From the NCBI GenBank assembly GCA_016110215.1, contig JADWQD010000012.1, positions 1,054,001-1,118,000 of the forward strand: 64,000 nt of DNA, written 5' to 3'. The translations under genes and the position numbers were made by a program. Origin of the DNA: Capronia americana. Taxonomy: Eukaryota > Ascomycota > Eurotiomycetes > Chaetothyriales > Herpotrichiellaceae. How positions within the stretch are numbered: position 1 is the stretch's first letter; every line of letters begins with the position of its first letter. This document shows, piece after piece, positions 55,221 through 64,000 of this stretch. Under the pieces are notes generated by a model that was not told the origin of the DNA, made no database searches, and worked only from the letters and a program-made list of their open reading frames with translations.

Positions 55221-58200
55221 GGAGCCGGTATTTGCAAAGAGCGTGGAGAGAATTCGTCGTTGGTGGGCAGACTCAAAAAGTTGCCTTTGTTCTGTTGCGT
55301 TCGCGACGGCGAAGGCTGAGGTTCACCACGAAGAGGAAACCAGGATTGGATCTGGTTCCTGAGAGATGTGAAGATGATCCAACTCTCACACAGAGGGGGA
55401 TCGGCGACTGTTATGTAGCTTCTTATGTGGAGATCTGGAGGTCCAATGGAGATCCGTAGATGATCGATGTTGATCTATTGCTGGAGTTGTCGATAGCGGC
55501 GTTGAGCAATTCCTCCTTTCCTTTGATAGCGATAACTCTGATGCCACAGACAAGCAGTTCTCAAACCAGTTCGGCGAGCGGCAGATCGGCAGGACTGACT
55601 GGGGATGAGAGTTGTGCTGGCCAGCGTACGCAATTGCTTTCAACGGCTGGCGTATGTTACGGGAAGTGATAATTCCCCGAGTGACTCTTTCCCTGCGTGG
55701 TGGATAGTGTTTTCATGTACAGCTGCAAGTGTCGGGTATCTTCCAAGTAGAGGTCGTTGTGTCTCAGACCGTGGAATGCTAGGTTCAAGATGTGCGGTGA
55801 GATGTTTCAAACGAACAAGTCCAACTGCGAGGGGTGGGGAATGTGAGGGTAGATAAAGTTGTTGTGAAGCACCAAGTTTTCATGGCTTGTGGTCAGAGCG
55901 ACTACGTCGGTGGAGGTGAGGAAATGGCGACTGCCATCATCGCAATCATCAGAGACCACAGAACCCTTATTCTGTTCGCCTGGGGTGTGTCTGAACGCAG
56001 GGTTGATTAGCTCCGCTCTTGGGGTGGAGAAGCCGAAAGAGGAGTCGTCTGGCAAAGTGATCCTTGCACAAGACGCCGCAGGTTGGATGATGGGGAAAGC
56101 TTGCAGGGAGATGAGAGAGCTCTGCAGGGATGCACCTTCGTTCTGATTGTTGGAATGAAGAGGGCCTCACCCTGTTGTCATTGGGCGACGTCAACTGTCT
56201 TGGTCTGTGGGCATCAGAGCCCGGTCCTTGCTCAGATTGAGGCTTAGGAGGAAAACAAGGACCGGGATGATATGACGATCGATGTCGGATATGTGGGTCA
56301 GAGGGCGGTGGGGATCTTCGTTTTCATGCCAGATTGGAAGATGGTGGCTTTTGTCGGCGTTTGTCGCCAGCAGATGTCGAACAGCCGACGCTACATTCTA
56401 CAACAAAGGACACCGCAGGCTAAAGGTCGTCACGGAAGTGTACGAGGTAGATTGCCTCGCAATACTCGTAGGCACGGCTGATAAGGCAATCAAGTGGAAA
56501 TCAAGTCTTGGGTATCTTTTACAATGCGATGGACTCGCAGAGGACTTTTGAGGAAGGGCAAAGCTCCCCGTGAGGAGGATTCGAAGATGCAGACAGGCCA
56601 ACGGCTCCATTGGTGCGATACACCCTAGGTCTCCATTGGCGCTGGCCGAGCGCCTTCAAGCTACCGGGTGGCGTTTAGCCACTGCCGCTTCTTACGCTGG
56701 GGAGTCCCACTTGGTGCCAGGCTTGCAGCACTGACTGTCGGGCGAGTTGAGTTTGAAAGGCGAAAGATGGCTGGGGCCAAGCAGCGCTGTGATTGACGGG
56801 CACTTTCCGGCCGACAAAAGCGGCATAGCCCTGGAGCTCCAATGTGCAGGTTCGCCCTCCGTGCACTTCGGAGAATTCCTCGATATGGCGTCGTCGCAGA
56901 CTAGCAGCATTGTTGTTACCGGTGGGAGTGAGGGGAATGGAGGATGGAAGATTGAGAGGTACGTAAGAGCGAAAGACAAGCATGCGGGCGACAAGTCTGA
57001 GGACGTTACCTCCACTTTGGTCATGATATTCGATGCTTGTGATGGCTGTGATGGCGAAGATAAGGGACATGTTGACGCCGCCTTAGCCTCCCATTCATCG
57101 AAGCACAAAGTACAAGTGCTTGTCTGTGCCTCCTCTACACAGCGTCCTAAGATTTGCCCCGAGGTTCAGTCGTTCGGTCTACGAGGATGCAAGCTGCGAG
57201 AGCCCTGGGACGCATCGTGGTACAGGCGGTGAGAAGAGGCGGCATCAATCACATATCAGATTCAGGCGAGTGGCTTCAAGAACCTACCAATGCGCGTTCG
57301 TGAGGCCAGTGCTTAGAACAGATACTCCTGGCGCTCCCTTATCTTAGCCGGCTCTCCATTTGGGCTCTAGCTCGTGCACAACAATGAGGCCCCCGAGCCA
57401 TGCCCGTTTCAATTGCGATTATTTGCAGACTGCCAGTTGGGGTCGCTCAAACCTCAAAAGACCGTTCGCCACCTGGTGCTCGTGCTTTCCCATCCAGTCT
57501 CTTTGGCCATGCTACGTATTCCCTATCGCGACTTGGAAACCTAGGATGCGAAATTTCGTGCCAGAATAGACCGAATGCTTGGACGCGATGTTGCGTTCCC
57601 CTCGGTTCCAACTTCCAGGCGGTCAACCAATGGTGTTGAAGCCCCCACCGGGAGGGTTGCAGGGGTTTCATCACATCCGTGTGCCCTTAAAACGCCGCTG
57701 ACTTCACCTGTGATGCGCCGCGTCTTTGCTGGCCACTCATCTTTCGTCCTTCGGAAACCCTGATGCCCAGAGAAATTGTGGAAAGAAATGCCCAAGAGCC
57801 CTTTCCGATTCTGATTCCGATTCCGATCACTTTAGCCTGGCACTTCCCTCCTTCGCACAGGCCCCTTCAAGCCTTTCCAAGTCTCCTTTTCTCGTAGCTC
57901 TGCCGAATCAGGCTCAACTGCTATGCCTAATTGAAATGGGACAGGTGCCATTGCTGGATGCGAACGCCCCAGTCGCTAAAAGTTTCTGGCTTCCATGTCA
58001 GCCCCGTGTGCCGGTTTCCGGCCGTCACTTTTCAGCATGGGACAACATATCGCACGGTTTCCCCTGGAAGCAAACTCATATTTCCAGTGTCGTTATTTCG
58101 GCTTCGCTCATTGTTGCTAAGTATCAACAACCGATTGACGGAATTTTATATCGCAGCCTTACCGCGGATTGGCAGAAATGCATGTAGACACATGGGGAAG

Positions 58201-61021
58201 CAATGGGCTCCATCGCAGATCTGTTTATCATCTGGGGAATACAGCAGCACCCCAGACACTTTTGTTGATGTTACTCGTACTTGCCCGCCAGTAAGGTCCA
58301 GGGCTATTTGCCACTCGTCCTGTTGACTACAAGGAGAAAAGTGCGGGCAATGGTTGCGTGGCAGTCTTTGCACAGTGTCTCCTGGTTGCGAGTATAATTG
58401 AGAACGCACTACAGTGCGATGAACGTCGAATAGCCCTCCCCAGATATCAAAACCACGGAGTATTGCGCCTGTTTGCCACCGCCAAGGGGCCAGTGTTCGT
58501 GGTTTGGCCATTGCAAGTTTAGCACAGCCAGTCTCTTCGCTTCAAGTGCTCCTTTCAAGGAAGTGCACGTTGTACTTGTGTTTGCAAAGTGATGCTGCGT
58601 CGGTACCCAAACAGCTCGAATCTGAGCCTCCAGTCGGATCTGTCGCTTATTGTGGATTTTTGCGCCCCGGCTAGGGTTGCTCAGCCTCCTCTGCCTGGAT
58701 GTCTACCCAACGATGCTGATCGTCAAGGCCCTGCCAGACCAACGCCATCTTTCGTTGCGCAAGACAAGCCTGCGCTTCCGGGAAGCGGACACAAGAACGG
58801 GTTGGACGTTCCTGACGCAGGGTCTTCAAAGGCTTCCTTGCCGGAGTTATCCTGGTGCAGCAATGACGTCCGCCCACCTACCAGGGAATGCTTATACCGG
58901 CGTTCTGATTTCGATTCTCTTCTCGCCAAAGGGCGGCTTACGGCGATTGCAATTTCGATCGAAAGTCTAGCTGCTCCCCGCCAGTGTCGATGTACGAGTG
59001 TCTGACTGATAATCCGAGTGGCACCCAAATAACCTCCACCTCTTGCGCCAGCGGACTCAATATGTCGACCGCGCAGGTGGGCCAAACCTGAAACGAAGCC
59101 ATTCGGTCCTTAAAGCTCGAGGTGCTGGGATATCCCTGCGGGGTCCGCTTTAGTGCGACGCCGTCACGGCTGTGGCGCTCGCATGCAGTCGAGTAACGAG
59201 CCCTGCTTTTGGACCCTGCGCTAAGTTATGGAGAACACCTTCGGACCTCTCATCTGGCATGGTCTGTCACACAGTCAACGTCATGCACGTACATCTTGGG
59301 GGAGGGCATTGATGGTCCATTGGCTCAGGATATCATCATCGGTCAGGCTTCAAGCTTCTGTCTCTGTGCCCTGCAGAAAGGGTCTCAAATGCAAGTTTAG
59401 AGCTTCTGTGCACAGTAAAGTACCTCGTAGGTGAGGCGCGAGTGATGGAAAATGACAATGCGCTAGTTCCAGAGCTTGGCGAGTCCGACGGTGATTGATC
59501 TCTCATGTGCGCCTCGACGAGTTTGTCTGGTCTGCTGTCCACTATCCGTTTTCGGCACCAGCCTAGAGGAAGTGGCGTCTGGACGTCAATTTTGGGACAT
59601 TGGCTCGCATCATATCTGTCCGATAGAGAACCGCAAGTTCAGCCAACCTAGATTTGTTAGACTTCCGGGCAAATGGAGGCTGAAGTGTGCATGGGCCATA
59701 GGTAGGGTCGGGAAGGACCAATCTCCGCTCGGAAAGGAATGTGCTGGCAAGTAGAAGCCGGAGTGACAGCAAATAGCAGATTGCATGGGCTTGAATCGGA
59801 GGCTGTCTGGCAGATGCAACCGTGAGCTGCAACTTACTCAGTCCTCCAACATCACCCCCCTCATCATCACATTGTCTGTGCAGCGAGCAACAAAAGAGAC
59901 GGCGAGATTCGCTTCTGCCACTGCAGCTAGCCTCTTCAAGTTGAACTTATGTATCCGTGGTGCTCCTCGAAGTCGTCTAAGCTTGCTCTCTCCTCCCATC
60001 TTGTTATTTTAGAGTTCAGACCAGCAGATCATTGTAGATCCGGGCAACGCCTTCCCAACCTCAAGCCTTGCCATCTTCTTGCCCTTACCTCGATAGTGTT
60101 AATATCACGGCATCACGGAGGATTTCACACAATAATATGCGGGAGCTGAATTTCCCATCACAGTCTCCGCAAAGCCGGTCCGATCTAGCTCAACAGCCCC
60201 GACCTTTGACCAACTTGGAGGCTGGAGCAAGAGCCAGCGGAGCTAGGAGCGTCAAGCGAACGATGCGCCAGCAATATGGATCCGCTTCTTTTCATCAAGC
60301 GCTTACGAAATTTATTGTCCGTAGCTGATGATAGTAGTCCGCGTCAGGGATGGGTTAGGAGGTGAAAGAGATTGCGCATTGACGGGGGTATCAAAAGCGG
60401 GTACTGGCGCCATTAGCAACAGCCTTGCATTGTGCCTAAGAAATGCGAGCCTTGTCCATCTGTGGTCAGCGTGAACCCTGCAGCTGCCCAGATCGATCCA
60501 AATAGACGAGGTCGCCGACCAGCCTACGAGTACTCGCAGATTTGCCAATCCAAAAGCCCACTCTTGGAAGGACGTACCGGATCTTCCGTGGGGGGAGGGA
60601 CATGCAAAGAGTTCTCGATCTGTGTGGAACCGGCTCTTTCGTCCGGGCCATGACCTCTAGCTCACTCGCAACTGTCCCCAGAGAGCTCTGGCCGCGGTCG
60701 GACAGCGAGCCTCGGGGGTTCTTTCGTCGTTCCAATGTGATTGTCGTGGAAGCGACTGAGTTGAGAATCATGGGTCGTTCAGCACGTGGTGATCCTCGCT
60801 GGAGTCCAGCGGCAGATAGACAGAGAGCTCCAGGAACATCAAATGCTAATGTGGTGGAGCGAGGCTGATCTGAAGATCAGGATCAACAGAGGCTCTACAT
60901 TGAACTCCACCATGACGGGGCTGCCAAAGTATCAGGCAACGTTCCACGAGCCAACCCTCTGGACAAACGCCTTGCCAGGATGCTCTTCGCTGACATATAT
61001 ACAGAACGTGAAGAATATCAT
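55221..61021. other. 5.8-kb gene-poor stretch upstream of flbC
   Basis: Contains the flbC leader and promoter on the left and the sec9 3' flank on the right. Frames of 130-161 codons (56747-57232, 57726-58187, 58589-59005) exist on both strands but show no domain, splice support or consistent composition. No tRNA, transposase or long repeat was found. Confidence 0.55.
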
Positions 61022-62428
61022 CTATCGTATTCTCTTTAATTTCTCCGTTTGGAAATGTAGTCGATCGTCGAAGCGATCGCTCTGCCGCGGGGTTAGCCAA
61101 GGTAGGAAGCGCACAATGATCAATAGACCTACCTTCTCAGCAATAGTCGTAATGAGTTTGTTCTGCGCCTCTACTTCTTCTCCCGTGGCCCGAGCAAGCA
61201 AGTTCAGGCGTTTGGCTGCGCCAGAGAGGTCGTCAAGATTTCGGTCAATCTCGTCCTCCATGGCATCGTCTTCGCTGTCAGCCTCGAATTGGTATTTGGC
61301 TCTTTCAGCCAGACTCGTCTTAGTTTTGGTGCCAGACGGGGTATCCTCGAACCCCTTGAAATGCTGGTTCATTCGTTGGCCAGACCTGAAAGCAGCCTCT
61401 CGAGTGGCCTCGCGAACCTCTCGTTCAGCGTGATGCCTGTCCATGATCTGCTCGTCTCTGCGAGCACGCCTGTCCCCGGCGGTGAAGGGGTTATTGACAT
61501 GGACTGCGAACATGCTACGGTTCAAGGTCTTCAGTTCTTTGGTCTTGTCCTCTGCAATATTGACATGATTGTTTCCGAGATCGAGATTGCGATCAGTGTT
61601 GTGCATTCTCTCCCCCTGTGCTCCCAGTCTGGCAAGTGTGTTCCGGCCCATTTCTTCGGCTTGAGCAGCAATCCGCAGAGCGTTTCTGGTGGACGCCACG
61701 TCTTGCTGCTTCATGAACCTGATGTCTTGCTTGGTGGCATTGATGTCTTCCTCCTCCTCTTCTTCGGCTGTCAGTTGACGATCACCGTACGCACCGTAGC
61801 TGCGGTCACTCGCATCGGGCTGATTGTTGGAGCTGTATTCGTAGTCGGGAGGGCCACCTGGATTATTCTGCTGCTTTTGCTCCAGTCGTTCCTTTGCTCC
61901 GCCAAAAAGTGCATCTCGATTACTGTCATTGTCGTACAGGTTGGCGGTGCCTAGCCCACCATAACCTCCTTGCCGTGACGTACCGCTGGTCTGTTGGACG
62001 CTGGCATATGGATTGCCGCCAGGGGGTCCGCCTCCGCCATATCCGTTCTGATTGCCAAACTTGTCTGGACCGTATCCACTACCCCCTCGAGATGGCCCCT
62101 GGGGTGGACCGAAACTGCCCGACGGGGCTCCGCCGTAAGGGTTGTTGCTACCGTATGAAGGCCTCTGTTGACCAGGACCAGGTAAACCTCCAACGCTGGC
62201 TTGACCTGGAGCAGCGCCCTGACCCGGTGGGGGGAGAATTCCAGCACTCATCTTGGCCCTTGTGTAGGGGTCGGCTGCAATCGTGGGTTGCGCATACGGG
62301 TTTTGTGAGGCATACGGGTTATTTGAGGGTGGAGCAGGAGATTTGCTCTTCGATCTGGAGCCGAAGAGAGCGAGTCTGCTGGAGTCGCCGTCGTCGTCGT
62401 CGCCCCGCTTGAGGCTGAATTTCCCCAT
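61022..62428 (-). CDS. sec9: SNAP-25-family t-SNARE Sec9
   Basis: Model: complement(join(61022..61081, 61133..62428)), 451 residues. The N-terminal 215 residues are Gly/Pro/Asn/Tyr-rich and disordered. A first SNARE helix (Qb, about 235-305, around DINATKQDIRFMKQQDVAST) and a second (Qc, about 388-451, around DEIDRNLDDLSGAAKRLNLL, closing NKLITTIAEK-SDRFDD) follow. It has no transmembrane segment, as expected. It pairs with exocytic syntaxin and Snc-type v-SNARE for vesicle fusion at the plasma membrane. The only intron (61132-61082, 51 nt, GGCTAAC branch, GGCAG acceptor) is a multiple of three without stop; splicing restores the heptad pattern and the conserved AEKSD. It is divergent from vps33 across a 410-bp gap. 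Confidence 0.9.
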   Translation of the reverse strand: MGKFSLKRGDDDDGDSSRLALFGSRSKSKSPAPPSNNPYASQNPYAQPTIAADPYTRAKMSAGILPPPGQGAAPGQASVGGLPGPGQQRPSYGSNNPYGGAPSGSFGPPQGPSRGGSGYGPDKFGNQNGYGGGGPPGGNPYASVQQTSGTSRQGGYGGLGTANLYDNDSNRDALFGGAKERLEQKQQNNPGGPPDYEYSSNNQPDASDRSYGAYGDRQLTAEEEEEEDINATKQDIRFMKQQDVASTRNALRIAAQAEEMGRNTLARLGAQGERMHNTDRNLDLGNNHVNIAEDKTKELKTLNRSMFAVHVNNPFTAGDRRARRDEQIMDRHHAEREVREATREAAFRSGQRMNQHFKGFEDTPSGTKTKTSLAERAKYQFEADSEDDAMEDEIDRNLDDLSGAAKRLNLLARATGEEVEAQNKLITTIAEKVGLLIIVRFLPWLTPRQSDRFDDRLHFQTEKLKRIR

Positions 62429-62838
62429 AGCGGCGAGGGATGGGAGGTAGGTTGGGTGCAGTTGAGAGTTCTGGGATAAGATGATGGTAAACAAACGCAG
62501 GAAACAGCGACGCAGGACAGGGACTATTAATCTTATGCAGTTGAAGAAGGATCTCGAGCTGAAACAGGAGGGCGAGTGCGTGGGTGACCGGGCTGTGCTG
62601 TTGAGTCTGGACTCATTCACTTCAGCCTGTCGGTCTCCGGCTGACTTGCCTCCGCGTCCAGTAGCCGTCAGTCTTGGCGGGCTGGCCACCAAATCAGATC
62701 CCTTTCCGAGTCTCGCATTCACGAGATCAAGTTGCGAAGTGAACAAACAACTCGGTTCCTGGTCAAGGCTAGAGTTGGAAGCCAACCTCTCGTTAGCACC
62801 CGACTATGGACTAAGATCTCAGCTCAAGTGTGAGGGCC
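62429..62838. promoter_or_regulatory. Divergent promoter region, sec9 / vps33
   Basis: A 410-bp head-to-head gap that must serve two membrane-trafficking genes. No specific site was recognised. Confidence 0.5.
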
Positions 62839-64000
62839 ATGGCCCCAAATATAGACAAAGAAGCGGAGCATCTCCGGAACAAAGCGAGGAAAGAGCTTCT
62901 TGCGGTTCTTGAAGGCGTGAGTGGAAAGTCTGTTGCTTTGTCGGCAGGTATCGGCACTGACATCGTGCCAGGTCCGGGGAAAGAAGAATTTGGTCATCGG
63001 GAAGGACTTGACCGGATTGCTCAGCCTCTTCATTCAGTTTCCCACTCTGAAAGAATACGGCGTGGACAAAGTCTTCGAGCTCGAGAATGGCAACACCGAC
63101 TCCTCGCAAAGAAACATCATCTATCTCGTCCATGGTGAGAAGGCGAGCCTGGTTCAAGCTGTAGCAGGTACGGTGCCATAGTCGTTCTTGTTAGCGGAGG
63201 GGGTCGCCGGCAAATGCTGACCCATAATGCAGAACAAATCAAGAAGCTTCAGCGGAACGGGTCAGTCGAGCATGAAGTCTCGATCTGCTGGGTCCCCCGA
63301 AGAACCCTGGTTTCGAACAAAATTCTGGAAGATGAAGGCGTTCTAGGAGATGTCAACGTCTCGGAGCTGCCGATATACTTCCTCCCTCTCGAAGATGACT
63401 TGTTCTCACTAGAGTTGGACGGTGCTTTCAACGATCTATACCTGGTATGGTCCACTCCGTAGCAGACGAGGAGCTTGTTTGACACTGCGGCAGCGACATG
63501 ACCCTTCACCTCTATATCTCGCGTCGAAAGCATTGATGCATATCCAACAACGACATGGCCTGTTTCCGAGAATTCTAGGCAAGGGCGACAATGCGAGGAG
63601 GCTTGCCAACCTCTTACTTAGGGGTCGCAAGGAGCTGGACGCCGATGAAGCTGCTACGCCGTACACCAGTCTGCCCAGCACATCAATCGAGCAACTAATC
63701 ATTATCGATCGTGACGTCGACTTCGCTACGGTCTTGTTGACTCAATTGACATACGAAGGCCTCATTGATGAAATTGTCGGTATTAAGCATAACCGCGCAG
63801 AAGTTGATTCATCCATCATTGGACCTACTCCCCAGCAGAGACCACAGGCAGGGTCCACCTCGACCTCACCTCTCCCAGCTGTCAAACAAAGCCTTAAGCG
63901 AAAGATCCAGCTTGACTCGTCCGACACACTATACGAGCAGCTGCGTTCGTCAAATTTCGCGCTCATTGGTCCACACCTGAATAAGATAGCTCGACGCTTG
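62839..64000 (+). CDS. vps33: Vps33, Sec1/Munc18-family vacuolar tethering subunit (partial, 3' end missing)
   Basis: Model: join(62839..62916, 62972..63167, 63233..63444, 63494..>64000), 331 residues visible; the gene runs off the window in frame. Introns are 55, 65 and 49 nt. The Sec1 domain begins with the helical MAPNIDKEAEHLRNKARKEL and KNLVIGKDLTGLLSLF. The signature segment IIIDRDVDFATVLLTQLTYE followed by GLIDEIVGIKHNRAEVDSS is typical of Vps33 rather than Sec1, Sly1 or Vps45. As part of HOPS and CORVET it binds SNARE bundles and promotes fusion at endosomes and the vacuole. Full-length fungal Vps33 is about 650-700 residues, so roughly half is present. Confidence 0.92.

Noticed and set aside
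56692..57232. Overlapping 138- and 161-codon frames on opposite strands
   Set aside because: Neither has domain, start context or splice evidence, and they exclude each other.

Overview
The window is nuclear DNA of a filamentous ascomycete (Pezizomycotina). The evidence is many short introns (48-130 nt) with GT..AG ends and CTAAC/CTGAC-type branch sites, fungal-only families (Zn2Cys6 regulator, DUF3807, DUF1776, Clr5, FlbC-type C2H2 factor) and an aspartyl-tRNA synthetase-DUF2156 fusion (ErdS) known from higher fungi. A Eurotiomycetes-like source, perhaps Chaetothyriales, is a guess. I assembled every multi-exon gene by hand from reading-frame continuity and splice signals; all joins keep frame.

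Region 1 (about 1-13.6 kb) is metabolic: cytochrome P450 (+), Zn2Cys6 regulator (-), FAD-dependent phenol-hydroxylase-type monooxygenase (-), Frm2/Hbn1-type nitroreductase (+), glutathione S-transferase (+) and an NAD(P)-dependent extended SDR reductase (-). It looks like a small oxidation/conjugation cluster for aromatic or xenobiotic compounds. The shared promoter of the monooxygenase and nitroreductase carries a perfect TTCGG-N6-CCGAA palindrome, the kind of site bound by Ppr1/UaY-class Zn2Cys6 proteins.

Region 2 (14-31.7 kb) has a DUF3807 gene convergent with an orphan disordered-protein gene, a tRNA-Glu(CTC) gene with a T-stem mismatch, the plasma-membrane H+-ATPase gene pma1 (with a 5' UTR intron and an 8-nt last coding exon) and an orphan secreted Ser/Thr-rich protein. 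Gene-poor stretches of 5-6 kb separate these.

Region 3 (33.5-47.9 kb) is dense. An alpha/beta-hydrolase gene (HSL fold, candidate ErdH) lies divergently opposite erdS, the tRNA-dependent ergosteryl-aspartate synthase. Together they could form a synthesis/hydrolysis pair for aspartylated ergosterol. Then come a Wss1-type DNA-protein-crosslink protease, a DUF1776 membrane protein and a Clr5-domain protein.

Region 4 (48-64 kb) holds a putative Cys-rich orphan gene, a 4-kb stretch full of simple repeats, a FlbC-type developmental regulator with nearly 6 kb of empty upstream DNA, and the divergent secretory/vacuolar pair sec9 (exocytic t-SNARE) and vps33 (HOPS/CORVET SM protein, cut by the window end).

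No CRISPR array, rRNA, intact transposon or viral gene was seen.
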